A program made the position numbers and the translations under genes. From Hymenobacter negativus (lineage in GTDB: Bacteria > Bacteroidota > Bacteroidia > Cytophagales > Hymenobacteraceae), in the NCBI RefSeq assembly GCF_016056375.1, contig NZ_JAEDAE010000002.1:310001-374000 (forward strand): 64,000 nucleotides of DNA. Direction: 5' to 3'. Of the stretch, positions 36,087-44,578 are shown piece by piece (position 1 is the stretch's first letter; every line of letters begins with the position of its first letter). Below the pieces are notes generated by a model, which had not been told where the DNA came from, ran no database searches, and saw nothing but the letters and a program-made list of their open reading frames with translations.

Positions 36087-37487
36087 ATGGCCTCCAAATT
36101 CTTACTCATTGCCCAACGCGAATATCTGAGCCGCGTTCGCAAAAAAGCATTCATTGTTCTCACGCTGGCCGTGCCGCTGCTGCTGGCGGGGTTCGGGTTC
36201 GTCATCGCCAAAATGGCGAGCTCCGACAACGACACCACCGACGTGATAGAGGTGCGCGACGACTCCGGCCTGAATGTGGCCAGCCACCTCGTGAGCACCG
36301 CGCAACTGCGCTTCGAAACCACTACAGGCACGCTGGCCGATGCCAAAAAAGGCTTCCAGAAAGCCAAGCACGACGGCCTGGTGTACCTACCCGCCGGCCT
36401 CGACGTGGAAAAGCCCGTGGGCGTACAGTTTTTCGGCAAAGGCAACATCAGCCTTAAAAAGCAGTCCGCCGTGGAATCGGCGCTCAACAAGGCTTTTTCG
36501 GACCTGAAGATGCAGAAGTCCGGCCTCACCCAGGACCAGCTCGACCGCCTGCGCTCGAAGGTGGATTTGCAGGCCGTGAGCCTCGATGAAACCGGCAAAG
36601 AGGCCAACAGCAACGCGCTGGCTACCTCGGGCATGTCCTACGCGCTGGCGCTGGCCATTTACATGTTCATCTTCATCTATGGCGTGCAGATTATGCGCGG
36701 GGTGGGAGAGGAGAAGTCGAGCCGCATCATGGAAGTGATGCTCTCGTCGGTGAAACCGTTTGATTTGATGATGGGCAAGATTGTGGGCATCGCGGCGGTG
36801 GGCCTCACGCAGTTTTTGCTGTGGGGCGTGCTTTCGTTCGGCGTAAGCTCGGTGGTGATGCCGCTGCTGACGGGCAAGGACAAGCCCAAAACGGAAGTTG
36901 CTGCTGGCACTTCGGCGGCTGGGGCCACGGCGGTTGTCGTTGCCGATGACGACGAGCCCCGCAGCGCGGGCGCGCAGTTCGACCGCAGCGTGGATAAGCA
37001 GACAGCCCAGGCCAGCAACCCGGCCGGCCGTTTCAGCTTCTTCAACATCCTGGCCGAACTGCCGCTGGGCACCATTCTGTTCGGGTTTATCATTTACTTT
37101 CTGGGCGGCTACCTGCTGTACGGGGCGCTGTTTGGGGCCGTGGGCGCGGCCGTGGACGACCAGACCGATACCCAGCAGTTTATGTTCCCCATCACGATGC
37201 CGCTCATTCTGAGCTATATCGTAGGCGTATCAGTCATCCTGCGCAACCCTGATGGGCCGGTGGCTTTCTGGATGTCGATGTTCCCGCTGACTTCGCCCAT
37301 TGCCATGGTTATTCGCCTGCCGTTTGGCGTGCCGATGTGGCAACTGGGGCTGTCCATTTTCCTGCTCATTCTGGGTTTCCTGGGCACGGTGTGGGTGGCG
37401 GCCCGCATCTACCGCGTGGGTATTCTGATGTACGGTAAGAAGGTGACGTACAAGGAGCTGGGCAAGTGGATGTTTTATAAGGGGTAG
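36087..37487 (+). CDS. ABC-2 type permease (NatB-like)
   Basis: The 466-residue protein has one N-terminal helix, a large periplasmic domain of about 150 residues, then five helices from about residue 185. A hydrophilic, Ala/Gly/Asp-rich insert of about 60 residues lies between the second and third membrane groups (residues about 265-325). EKSSRIMEVMLSSVKPFDLMMGKI is the conserved coupling segment (quoted in part: SSRIMEVMLSS). It forms the membrane part of the exporter with the preceding ATPase. Substrate unknown; sodium, drug or lipid export are all possible. Confidence 0.88.
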   Translation: MASKFLLIAQREYLSRVRKKAFIVLTLAVPLLLAGFGFVIAKMASSDNDTTDVIEVRDDSGLNVASHLVSTAQLRFETTTGTLADAKKGFQKAKHDGLVYLPAGLDVEKPVGVQFFGKGNISLKKQSAVESALNKAFSDLKMQKSGLTQDQLDRLRSKVDLQAVSLDETGKEANSNALATSGMSYALALAIYMFIFIYGVQIMRGVGEEKSSRIMEVMLSSVKPFDLMMGKIVGIAAVGLTQFLLWGVLSFGVSSVVMPLLTGKDKPKTEVAAGTSAAGATAVVVADDDEPRSAGAQFDRSVDKQTAQASNPAGRFSFFNILAELPLGTILFGFIIYFLGGYLLYGALFGAVGAAVDDQTDTQQFMFPITMPLILSYIVGVSVILRNPDGPVAFWMSMFPLTSPIAMVIRLPFGVPMWQLGLSIFLLILGFLGTVWVAARIYRVGILMYGKKVTYKELGKWMFYKG

Positions 37488-37507
37488 AAGAAATAGGATA
37501 ACAAAGC

Positions 37508-37611
37508 ACGTCATGCGGAGCTTGGCGGAGCATCTCTGCCGCGTAGCTAATCCTTTTGCATGGGATTACTGCTGCGATAGAGATGCTTCACCAAGCAGCT
37601 CCGCATGACGT
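37508..37611. repeat. Long-armed imperfect inverted repeat, GTCATGCGGAGC type
   Basis: The arms at 37508-37542 and 37574-37611 both begin ACGTCATGCGGAGC and pair with a small indel of three bases. The loop is about 31 bases. It fills the gap after the ABC-2 permease. The outer arm shares the GTCAT start seen in other repeats of the window, but the core differs. Confidence 0.82.
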
Positions 37612-37644
37612 TCTTTGTTGGTAGTAGCTTACCGACCTGATTCT

Positions 37645-38529
37645 ATGCGCTTCCTTCGCCTTGTCAGCCTCTTCTTCTTGCTCATCGGCCTCGCCAGCTT
37701 TGTGGGCGACCGGCCCGCCTACCGGCTTTTCACCGCCGCCGGCCAGCCTGCCGACTACGATCACATGATGCAGGAGCTGGCCCAGGCCGACGTGGTGCTC
37801 TTCGGCGAGCAGCACAACGATGCCCTTGCCCATTGGCTGGAGCTGCAAGTAGCCAAGGACCTGCAGAAGCTGAAAAAGCCCGGCCAGTTGGTTATTGGGA
37901 TGGAGATGTTTGAGCGCGATGTGCAGCCGCTGGTGGCCAGGTACGCCGCCGGCACCCTGGCCGATACGGCCTTCGAGCGCCAGGCCCGCCCGTGGCCCAA
38001 CTACGCCACCGACTACCGCCCGCTGCTGCTGTTCGCCCGCGAAAATCACGTCCCCGTCATCGGCACCAATGCCCCGCGCCCCTTCGCCAAAGTGGTAGCC
38101 CAGCGCAGCCTCACCGCGCTGGACAAACTGCCTGCCACCGACCGCACCCTGCTCGCGCCGCTGCCGCTGAAAGTGGATTATGACCTGCCGGGCTACAAAA
38201 ACATGGCCGCTATGTTTGGCGGCGACGGAAAAGCCCATGGGGGTGGAGCCCAGAATATCATTCAGGCCCAGGCGCTGAAGGACGCCACCATGGCCCACTT
38301 CGTCCAGACCAGCCTCGCGCCTGGCCAAACTATGCTGCACCTCAACGGCAGCTACCACTCCGACCACCACGACGGCATCGTGGCATTCCTGCGCCAGTAC
38401 GCGCCCAAGCTCCGCGTGAAAACCATCAGCGTGGTGACGCAGGGGCAACTGCTGACGCTGGAACAGGAGCAGGTGAACGTGGCCGATTTCGTGGTGGTGG
38501 TGCCGACCGATGCAAGCAAGACTTATTAA
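37645..38529 (+). CDS. ChaN-family haem/iron-related lipoprotein-like protein (Tiki/ChaN superfamily)
   Basis: The ATG at 37645 gives 294 residues with a hydrophobic signal segment (LRLVSLFFLLIGLASFVG). VVLFGEQHNDALAH, IGMEMFERDVQPL and HLNGSYHSDHHDGI are the conserved Glu and His blocks of the ChaN-like family. Members are periplasmic and some bind haem or act as metallohydrolases (Tiki superfamily); the exact role here is unknown. The mature N-terminus holds no lipobox Cys, so it is probably secreted rather than a lipoprotein. The next gene begins after 28 bases. Confidence 0.8.
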   Translation: MRFLRLVSLFFLLIGLASFVGDRPAYRLFTAAGQPADYDHMMQELAQADVVLFGEQHNDALAHWLELQVAKDLQKLKKPGQLVIGMEMFERDVQPLVARYAAGTLADTAFERQARPWPNYATDYRPLLLFARENHVPVIGTNAPRPFAKVVAQRSLTALDKLPATDRTLLAPLPLKVDYDLPGYKNMAAMFGGDGKAHGGGAQNIIQAQALKDATMAHFVQTSLAPGQTMLHLNGSYHSDHHDGIVAFLRQYAPKLRVKTISVVTQGQLLTLEQEQVNVADFVVVVPTDASKTY

Positions 38530-38557
38530 AAACAGGGAGCCCGGTAATCATTGGCCC

Positions 38558-38983
38558 ATGAAAATTCGCGAAGCCCAAGTAGCCGATATTGAGCAGATGT
38601 CTGAAATCCGACTGGCGGTAAGAGAAAATGCGCTCAATAATCCGGCATTCGTGACATACGGCGACTACGTGGACTACCTCATGCAGCGCGGCAAAGGCTG
38701 GGTGGCCGAAGTAGACGGGCAGTTGGCGGGCTTCGCCATTGCCGATTTGCAGGGCCACAGCGTCTGGGCGTTGTTTGTCCATCCCAATTTTGACCGGAAA
38801 GGCATTGGCCGCACCCTACACGACACGATGCTGGCCTGGTACTTCGGCCAAACCACCAAGCCCGTGTGGCTGAGCACCGCACCGGGCACGCGCGCCGAAG
38901 GCTTCTACCGCCGGGCCGGATGGCGGGAAACGGGCCGTACTGCCAGCGGCGAGGTGCGGTTTGAGCTAACCGAATGGAATTAG
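38558..38983 (+). CDS. GNAT-family N-acetyltransferase
   Basis: From ATG 38558 the protein has 141 residues; an earlier ATG at 38510 would overlap the ChaN-like gene. REAQVADIEQMSEIRL is the usual GNAT start. ALFVHPNFDRKGIGRTLHD has the acetyl-CoA pyrophosphate-binding R/Q-x-x-G-x-G/A pattern (RKGIG). YRRAGWRETG forms the final strand. The substrate is unknown and could be a small molecule or a protein N-terminus. Confidence 0.88.
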   Translation: MKIREAQVADIEQMSEIRLAVRENALNNPAFVTYGDYVDYLMQRGKGWVAEVDGQLAGFAIADLQGHSVWALFVHPNFDRKGIGRTLHDTMLAWYFGQTTKPVWLSTAPGTRAEGFYRRAGWRETGRTASGEVRFELTEWN

Positions 38984-39011
38984 TAATTATAAAAAATAAT
39001 AGATATTTTAT

Positions 39012-39019
39012 TATGTTTG
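39012..39019 (+). promoter_or_regulatory. Putative -7 element TATGTTTG before the cupin gene
   Basis: TATGTTTG lies in an AT-rich 59-base gap and ends 23 bases before the ATG at 39043. No -33 TTG was found. Confidence 0.42.
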
Positions 39020-39042
39020 CCTGATTACGAAACCTGACTCTT

Positions 39043-39549
39043 ATGCCTAATACTGACCCCCAAAAAAGTGCCCTGTTTCAGAAGGTGGCCGAGACGCTAA
39101 AGCAACAAGGTTTCACAATTGACAAGGAAGACCCGACGCGCCCATGGGGCGGGTTTTTCGTGATTGACGAAGCCCAGGCCCAGGAATTTGCCAACACCTA
39201 TTTCGGCGGCCTGTTGGTGGACAGCTTGCGGATTTCGGGCCGGCTGAGCCCGAAAATTCTGGTAGTGGCCCCGCACCAGCGGCTCAGTTGGCAGTACCAT
39301 CACCGCCGCGCCGAAATCTGGCAGGTGGTGCAGGGCCCGGTGGGCGTGGCCACCAGCGAAACCGATGAGCAAGGCGAAGTGAAAAGCCTGCAGGTGGGCG
39401 AGCGCATCATCCTGCGCCAGGGCGAGCGCCACCGCCTCGTGGGCCTGAAAGACTGGGGCATCTTGGCCGAAATCTGGCAGCATACCGACGCGGACAACCC
39501 TTCGGATGAAGATGATATCGTGCGCGTGCAGGATGATTTCGGCCGTTAG
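39043..39549 (+). CDS. Cupin protein, mannose-6-phosphate isomerase type II-like domain
   Basis: The 168-residue single-domain protein matches the C-terminal cupin of ManC/AlgA-type bifunctional enzymes. DPTRPWGGFFVID is the entry, SPKILVVAPHQRLSWQYHHRRAEIWQVVQG the metal-binding core (quoted in part: LSWQYHHRRAEIWQVV), and DEDDIVRVQDDFGR the end. It has no guanylyltransferase domain. It may isomerise mannose-6-phosphate or a similar sugar, or be a stand-alone cupin of unknown function. It ends at a bidirectional terminator. Confidence 0.8.
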   Translation: MPNTDPQKSALFQKVAETLKQQGFTIDKEDPTRPWGGFFVIDEAQAQEFANTYFGGLLVDSLRISGRLSPKILVVAPHQRLSWQYHHRRAEIWQVVQGPVGVATSETDEQGEVKSLQVGERIILRQGERHRLVGLKDWGILAEIWQHTDADNPSDEDDIVRVQDDFGR

Positions 39550-39564
39550 CAACCGTTGTACGGC

Positions 39565-39599
39565 ACTAAAAAAGCCCGGCAATACCGGGCTTTTTTAGT
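39565..39599. terminator. Bidirectional hairpin terminator
   Basis: ACTAAAAAAGCCCGG pairs perfectly with CCGGGCTTTTTTAGT around a five-base loop, between the cupin gene and the convergent small gene. T runs occur on both strands. Confidence 0.85.
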
Positions 39600-39624
39600 A
39601 CTTGAAAAATGCGGGCATGCGCGA

Positions 39625-39813
39625 TTACGTCTCATCCTCATTGGGTTTCACCTTTTTCATGGCTTCGGCCAGCGACTGCTGAAGCTTGACGCCGGAGTCG
39701 GCCGGAGCTTTTTCGTTGATGTTGTACTGCTTTTGCAGCCGTTCCCATTCCTCAATGGCGATGAAAACGCCGGTGATTTTGCCTTTGTCGTCGGAGAGAT
39801 ATTTAACGTCCAT
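39625..39813 (-). CDS. Small protein, antitoxin-like (no toxin partner seen)
   Basis: The 62-residue protein starts DVKYLSDDKGKITGVFIAIEEW, a beta-strand pattern like that of Phd/RelB-like or DUF-type antitoxins in Bacteroidota, followed by a charged helix and an acidic tail. No adjacent toxin gene is visible: downstream is the terminator and the cupin gene, and upstream lies the penicillin acylase. It could be an orphan antitoxin or have another role. Start and length are clear; the family is a guess. Confidence 0.6.
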   Translation of the reverse strand: MDVKYLSDDKGKITGVFIAIEEWERLQKQYNINEKAPADSGVKLQQSLAEAMKKVKPNEDET

Positions 39814-39866
39814 GCGTGGTGGGGTTAGCGTGGTTGGATGGCGTTGAAGGTAAGCCCGGTGCGGGC

Positions 39867-42062
39867 TTACTGGCCGGGATAGTAAGTTTTTTCGGCGTGA
39901 GCCTTCACGTCTTCAGGATAAAAACGCACCTCCTTGAAGCGGCCGTTGCAGTACAAATCGGCCTGGTCGGTGAAGTGCGACGTGCCGGGCCGGCTGGTCT
40001 GCCCGCCCGTGACCACGGAGCGCGCCACGATGCGCGGGCCGAATTCCACCACGGCCACGAAGCTGTTGCCCACGTTGCCGTAGCGCTTTTTAGTGCCGGG
40101 ATAAGCCCGGGCGCCAAACGCGGCCAGCGAGCCCCAGGCCGACGACGTGAAAGCCACCGGCCGGCTGGGCTGCTGGTCATCATACTTCTCCTCGATGCGG
40201 CCGGTGAGGCGCTGGTAGCGGTTCACATCGCCCCAGGGCATTTTCCAGGTGCCAAAGTCGCGGGTCAGGTCGTCGATGGTTTCGGTGAGGGTGGCCACTT
40301 TTTCGGTGGGCGAAGTATTGGCCAGCGCGAAGCGGGTGAAGCTGATGTAGTCGAGCTGCGGCTGGGCGGCGGGCACGCGGGCGCGGGCCTTGGCCAGCAG
40401 TCGCTCGGCCCAGTAGATGGCCACGGTTTGGGCCACGGAGGTTTGGGCGTAGTTGTGGTTCCAGGCGCGGAGGGTTTCAATGGCTTCGGCCACGGCCGGC
40501 GCGGCGGCTTTTTCGGCCGAGGTGGGCTGGTAGGCGTTCAGCAGCGGTGGCAGCAGGTCGTCGAAAGCCGTGAGGTGCGGGTCGTCGGCCGCCGCAATCA
40601 GGGTGTCGAGGGTGAATACGGCTTTGCGGCTGAGCACACGCACAGCGTTTAAGCCCCGGTAGTTCTCGGCATCGGGGGCTAAGTATTTGGGATATTTAGC
40701 GGCCAGCGGGCTGCTGGGGCCGCTCACGGTGAAGGGCGTGGAGTTGCAGTTCTGAATAAAGCCGCTGGCCGGGTTGTGCACCTGCACCAGCTCGCTTACC
40801 GGGTGGAAGCCCTGCCACTCAGTGGCTGGGTTGCTGCCGTCCACGGGCTGGCTCCAGTCGAATTTCGGGTCGCGCTTCGGCATGAAGTTGCCGTGCCAGT
40901 AGGCAATGCTGCCCTTGGTATCGGCAAAAACGGTGTTGTTGGTGGCGTTGCCGTTCAGCTTCATCACCGTCTGAAAGCTGGCGTAGTCGGTGGCCTTGGT
41001 GCGTAGGTAGGACTGTTGGAGGGCGGCCAGCGGCGAGTTCATCATGCGCACCGCCACCCACTGCCCGTCCGTTTTCTGGCCCACGATGGGGCCGTGGTGC
41101 GTGCGGTAGATGGTGAAGGTTTTGCGCAGGATTTTATCGCCCGATTTATAGGGCAGCGACACTTTCTGCGCCGTCACGGCCCGCAGCTTCGTGCCGTATT
41201 TATAAAAGAAATTGCCGCCTTTTTCCTCAACCGTTTCAAGGTATTCGTCCATCGAATCGGCTTGGCTGGAAGTATGCATCCAGCCGCAGTGCTCATTAAA
41301 GCCTTGATAGATAAAAAACTGGCCCCACGTCACGGCCCCGTAGGCATTCAGGCCCTGCTGACTCACCATCTGCACCTCGGAACGGAAGTAGAAGGAGGTG
41401 TGCGGGTTGATGAGCAGCAGGGCGTGGCCGCTGGCGCTTTTGGCCGGCGCAATGGCAAAGCCGTTGGAGCCCACCGGTTCGCGGTCGGACCTGCCGAAGT
41501 CGGTATCAATCCATGAGCTCGACTTTTTCTGACTATAAAATGCTTTCAGCCGCTCGATGCTCACCACGCTGATATTGCCCCCAATGCTGCCCTCGCTGAA
41601 CATGAGCGGCATCCAGGGCTGGAAGCGGCGCAGCAGCCGGGGCTGCACGGTAGGGTGGGTGGCGAGGTAGTAATTGGTGCCGGCGGCAAAGGCATCGAGC
41701 AGCAGCTTCATGTCGGCGGGGCACTTTTTATAAATGCCCATGGCCTGCGTGCTGTCCAGGAACAGGCGGGCGCGCAGGTCGTGGTACAGCTGGGCCTCGC
41801 CCTCCACTTCGGCCAGCCGCCCAATGGCATCGAGGTAGTTGGTTTCAACGCGGTCGAAATCGTCCTCGCACTGCGTGTAAAGCAGGCCGAAAACCGCGTC
41901 GGCATCCGTCTTTCCGTAGATATGCGGCACGCCATACGTGTCGCGCGTGATGCTCACCTGTCGGGCCTGCTGCTGCCAGCGCGCCAGCTCGGCAAGGCTG
42001 AACTTCTGGGCCTGAGCCGCCAGACCGGTAAGAATCAACAGCAGCGAAAGAAGCAGACGCAT
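39867..42062 (-). CDS. Penicillin acylase family, N-terminal nucleophile hydrolase
   Basis: The 731-residue precursor has a signal peptide (LLLSLLLILTGLAAQAQ). The alpha subunit spans to about residue 194. VGSNGFAIAPAKSASGHALL holds the N-terminal nucleophile Ser of the beta subunit, created by self-cleavage. The order signal peptide, alpha, linker and beta fits penicillin/acyl-homoserine-lactone acylases. They hydrolyse amides in the periplasm; the substrate here is unknown (antibiotic, quorum signal or peptide). It lies downstream of the iron-sulphur gene on the same strand, with a terminator between. Confidence 0.92.
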   Translation of the reverse strand: MRLLLSLLLILTGLAAQAQKFSLAELARWQQQARQVSITRDTYGVPHIYGKTDADAVFGLLYTQCEDDFDRVETNYLDAIGRLAEVEGEAQLYHDLRARLFLDSTQAMGIYKKCPADMKLLLDAFAAGTNYYLATHPTVQPRLLRRFQPWMPLMFSEGSIGGNISVVSIERLKAFYSQKKSSSWIDTDFGRSDREPVGSNGFAIAPAKSASGHALLLINPHTSFYFRSEVQMVSQQGLNAYGAVTWGQFFIYQGFNEHCGWMHTSSQADSMDEYLETVEEKGGNFFYKYGTKLRAVTAQKVSLPYKSGDKILRKTFTIYRTHHGPIVGQKTDGQWVAVRMMNSPLAALQQSYLRTKATDYASFQTVMKLNGNATNNTVFADTKGSIAYWHGNFMPKRDPKFDWSQPVDGSNPATEWQGFHPVSELVQVHNPASGFIQNCNSTPFTVSGPSSPLAAKYPKYLAPDAENYRGLNAVRVLSRKAVFTLDTLIAAADDPHLTAFDDLLPPLLNAYQPTSAEKAAAPAVAEAIETLRAWNHNYAQTSVAQTVAIYWAERLLAKARARVPAAQPQLDYISFTRFALANTSPTEKVATLTETIDDLTRDFGTWKMPWGDVNRYQRLTGRIEEKYDDQQPSRPVAFTSSAWGSLAAFGARAYPGTKKRYGNVGNSFVAVVEFGPRIVARSVVTGGQTSRPGTSHFTDQADLYCNGRFKEVRFYPEDVKAHAEKTYYPGQ

Positions 42063-42105
42063 CGGGGCAGGAATGGGTGAAACGATGAGCGCGAAAGTAA
42101 ACGAA

Positions 42106-42133
42106 AAAGCCCCGGCCGGTGGGCCAGGGCTTT
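42106..42133 (-). terminator. Hairpin terminator after the Fe-S carrier gene
   Basis: AAAGCCCCGGCC pairs with GGGCCAGGGCTTT with one mismatch. On the minus strand the stem is followed by a T run. Confidence 0.6.
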
Positions 42134-42145
42134 ATTCCAAATACT

Positions 42146-42172
42146 GTCATCCTGAGCGCAGCGAAGGATGAC
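42146..42172. repeat. Short solo copy of the GTCATCCTGAGC repeat
   Basis: GTCATCCTGAGCGCAGCGAAGGATGAC has the outer ends of the larger repeats joined together with the middle missing: GTCATCCT and AGGATGAC are perfect 8-base complements around an 11-base centre. It lies ten bases from the end of the Fe-S carrier gene. Confidence 0.7.
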
Positions 42173-42181
42173 AAAGACTAT

Positions 42182-42529
42182 TTATGCCGAGAACGACGAA
42201 CCGCAGCCGCAGGTGCTTTTGGCCTGGGGGTTGTTGAAGACGAAGCCACGGGCGTTGAGGCCGTCCTGGAAGTCGACTTCCATGCCCAGCACGTACATGG
42301 CGTGCTTTTTATCCATGATGAGCTTCAGGCCGTCGAGGTCGTAGGTTTCGTCGGCATCCTTGGCTTTGTCGAAGCCGAGCAGGTAGCTCATGCCCGAGCA
42401 GCCGCCGCCCTGCACACCGATGCGCAGGCCGTAATCGGCCGGGACGTTCTTCTCCTGGATGATGTTTTTCACCTCCACTACGGCGCGGTCGGTGAGGGAA
42501 ATGGGGGCGAGGGTGGCAACAGCAGCCAT
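42182..42529 (-). CDS. Iron-sulphur cluster assembly protein, IscA/ErpA/SufA (HesB) family
   Basis: The ATG complementary to 42527-42529 gives 115 residues starting MAAVATLAPISLTDRAVVEV; upstream in-frame starts are ignored. The conserved cysteines are in GVQGGGCSGMSYLLGF and at the C-terminus CGCGSSF, which bind the Fe-S cluster or iron. It hands clusters to target enzymes. Its own promoter (42563-42570) and a terminator make it a single-gene transcript. Confidence 0.92.
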   Translation of the reverse strand: MAAVATLAPISLTDRAVVEVKNIIQEKNVPADYGLRIGVQGGGCSGMSYLLGFDKAKDADETYDLDGLKLIMDKKHAMYVLGMEVDFQDGLNARGFVFNNPQAKSTCGCGSSFSA

Positions 42530-42562
42530 AATGGTAAAACGAGTTTGGGAACAGGTGGATGG

Positions 42563-42570
42563 CAAAGATA
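42563..42570 (-). promoter_or_regulatory. Reverse -7 element TATCTTTG for the Fe-S carrier gene
   Basis: On the minus strand TATCTTTG matches the consensus and lies 33 bases before the start codon at 42529. Confidence 0.5.
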
Positions 42571-42619
42571 CGGCAGTATCGGAGCGTAAACAGCAGTTGG
42601 GGCCCGGCGGTTCACGGCG

Positions 42620-42627
42620 TAGTTTTG
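42620..42627 (+). promoter_or_regulatory. Promoter TTG-N20-TAGTTTTG for a membrane-anchored protein gene
   Basis: TAGTTTTG matches the -7 consensus, with TTG at 42597-42599 and a spacer of 20 bases. Together with the reverse element at 42563-42570 it forms a divergent promoter pair. Confidence 0.58.
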
Positions 42628-42697
42628 CGGCCTCACACACAGCTTTTACAAACCGCTTCGTTTATTGATTTGCCGGCCTCGAAGCCGGCCTAATGCT

Positions 42698-43234
42698 ATG
42701 GATTCGACTACCTATTTCTACGAGTTGCTCAAGAGTATTCTGCCCGCCATCATTGTAGCCGCAGCTATTTATTTACTGTTCAAACAGTTTTTGGAGAAGG
42801 AGCAACAGCGCCGCCTGATTGAGTTGCGCCTCGAAAGTAACAAAACCACGCTGCCCCTGCGCCTGCAGGCCTACGAGCGGGTGGTGCTGTTTCTGGAGCG
42901 CATCTCGCCCAACAACATCCTCGTGCGCCTGAGCAGCGCCGGCTCCACCGCGCCCGAGTTTCACCGCCTGCTCCAGCAGGAAATCCGGGCCGAGTACGAG
43001 CACAACCTTTCGCAGCAGGTCTACATCTCGGCTGATGCCTGGACGCTGGTAAAAGAAGCCAAGGAAAACGTCCTCACAATGGTAAACCGTGCCTTCCACG
43101 GCATGCAAAACCCGGCCCAAGCCCGCGGCACCGAACTGGCCAAGCGCATTCTCGAAGGCCTGATGATGGACGGCGCCGAACCCACCGCGCAGGCCCTGGC
43201 CGTGGTGAAAAATGAGGCGTCCGGACTGTTTTAA
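42698..43234 (+). CDS. Membrane-anchored protein of unknown function (DUF7935-like)
   Basis: The ATG at 42698 gives 178 residues. One hydrophobic helix lies at about residues 12-30 (SILPAIIVAAAIYLLF), followed by a helical cytosolic part starting KEQQRRLIELRLESNK. The rest is helical with conserved-looking LQAYERVVLFLERISPNN and SADAWTLVKEAKENV. I recall similar hypothetical proteins across Cytophagales, but no function is known. It stands alone between a divergent promoter and a large inverted repeat with an internal terminator. Confidence 0.75.
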   Translation: MDSTTYFYELLKSILPAIIVAAAIYLLFKQFLEKEQQRRLIELRLESNKTTLPLRLQAYERVVLFLERISPNNILVRLSSAGSTAPEFHRLLQQEIRAEYEHNLSQQVYISADAWTLVKEAKENVLTMVNRAFHGMQNPAQARGTELAKRILEGLMMDGAEPTAQALAVVKNEASGLF

Positions 43235-43237
43235 CGC

Positions 43238-43434
43238 CTGTCATTGCGAGTGGAGCGCAGCGGAACGCGGCAATCCGTCCTGTCAAAACCAGACTCTTTC
43301 TTTCACAAGAAAGCCCCGACACTGTGAAGTGCCGGGGCTTTCATTTGTTAAAAAAAGGCGTTATCAAATCTCAGGGCTAGTCGCATTGACAGGACGGATT
43401 GCCGCGTTCCGCTGCGCTCCACTCACAATGACAG
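43238..43434. repeat. Large inverted repeat with a terminator hairpin nested inside, GTCATTGCGAG type
   Basis: The left arm 43238-43284 and right arm 43388-43434 are 47 bases with one mismatch. The arm contains GAGTGGAGCGCAGCGGAACG. The 103-base centre holds a separate GC-rich terminator hairpin (43309-43342) and lies between two convergent genes. The arm differs in sequence from the other repeats, apart from the GTCAT start and the GCG-AGCG core. Confidence 0.9.
43309..43342. terminator. Hairpin terminator inside the large inverted repeat
   Basis: GAAAGCCCCGACAC pairs with GTGCCGGGGCTTTC; a T-rich tail follows. It serves convergent genes on both sides. Confidence 0.78.
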
Positions 43435-43441
43435 ACGAAAC

Positions 43442-44578
43442 CTAGGCCGTCACGCTCACCGCCTCAATAGCGTTGCGGTAGCATTCCTCGTACCGTGGCA
43501 CAATGTTCTCCACGGCAAACTCCTCGGCACGGGCGCGGGCGGCGGCTTTAAAGCGCGGCAGGTTCTCGTCTTCCAGCACGTAGAGGGCATTTTTTACCAT
43601 GTCGGCCACGTCGCCGATGTCGCTAATCATGCCCGTCAGGCCGTGCACATTCAGCTCGGGAATGCCGCCGGCGTTGGTGCTCACCACAGGCACTTCGCAG
43701 GCCATGGCTTCGAGGGCGGCGAGGCCGAAGCTCTCGTTTTCGGAGGGCATCAGGAACAGGTCGCCCACGCTCAGCACTTCTTCCACGGCTTCGAGCTTGC
43801 CCAGGAAGCGCAGGTCGCGGTGTACGTCGAGGTCGCGGGCCAGCTTTTCCATGCGGTTGCGGTCGGGGCCGTCGCCCACGAGCAGCAGCTTGGCCGGGAT
43901 TTTCTCGCGCACGCCCACAAAAATCCGGAGCACGTCTTCCACCCGCTTCACGGTGCGGAAGTTGCTGGTGTGAATGAGCAACTTCTCGCCCTCGGGTGCG
44001 ATGGCGGCCCGGAAGTGGCTCTTTTCCTGCTTCTTGAAGCGGTGAAGGTCAATGAAGTTCGGGATGACAGTAATGTCTTTCTCAACGGCGAAATACTGGT
44101 AGGTTTCGCGCCGCAAATCATCCGATACGGAAGTCACGCCGTCGCTCTGGTTGATACTGAACGTGACCACCGGCTCGAAGCTTGAATCCTTGCCCACCAG
44201 GGTAATATCGGTGCCGTGCAGCGTGGTCACCACCGGAATCTGGATGCCGCGCGAGCGCAGAATTTGCTTGGCCATGTAGGCCGCCGAAGCGTGCGGAATG
44301 GCGTAATGAACGTGCAGTACGTCAAGCTTTTCGTTCTGCACAATGTCGACCATCTTGCTGGTCAGCGCCAGCTCGTAGGGCGGGAACTGGAAGAGCGGGT
44401 AGGCCGGTACATACACCTCGTGGTAGAAGAGGTTTTCGTTGAAGAAATCGAGCCGCACCGGCTGGCTGTAGGTGATAAAATGCACGCGGTGGCCGCGCTG
44501 GGCCAGGGCTTTGCCCAATTCCGTGGCCACCACGCCGGAGCCGCCAAAAGTGGGATAACAGACAATGCCAATGTTCAT
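43442..44578 (-). CDS. bshA: N-acetyl-alpha-D-glucosaminyl L-malate synthase BshA
   Basis: The 378-residue GT-B enzyme starts MNIGIVCYPTFGGSGVVATELG, the exact BshA hallmark. HVHYAIPHASAAYMAKQ and HGTDITLVGKD follow. The donor domain has LIHTSNFRTVKRVEDVLRIF and SENESFGLAALEAMACEVPVV. BshA makes GlcNAc-malate from UDP-GlcNAc and malate, the first step of bacillithiol synthesis. BshB and BshC are not in this window. Codon use matches the surroundings. Confidence 0.96.
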   Translation of the reverse strand: MNIGIVCYPTFGGSGVVATELGKALAQRGHRVHFITYSQPVRLDFFNENLFYHEVYVPAYPLFQFPPYELALTSKMVDIVQNEKLDVLHVHYAIPHASAAYMAKQILRSRGIQIPVVTTLHGTDITLVGKDSSFEPVVTFSINQSDGVTSVSDDLRRETYQYFAVEKDITVIPNFIDLHRFKKQEKSHFRAAIAPEGEKLLIHTSNFRTVKRVEDVLRIFVGVREKIPAKLLLVGDGPDRNRMEKLARDLDVHRDLRFLGKLEAVEEVLSVGDLFLMPSENESFGLAALEAMACEVPVVSTNAGGIPELNVHGLTGMISDIGDVADMVKNALYVLEDENLPRFKAAARARAEEFAVENIVPRYEECYRNAIEAVSVTA

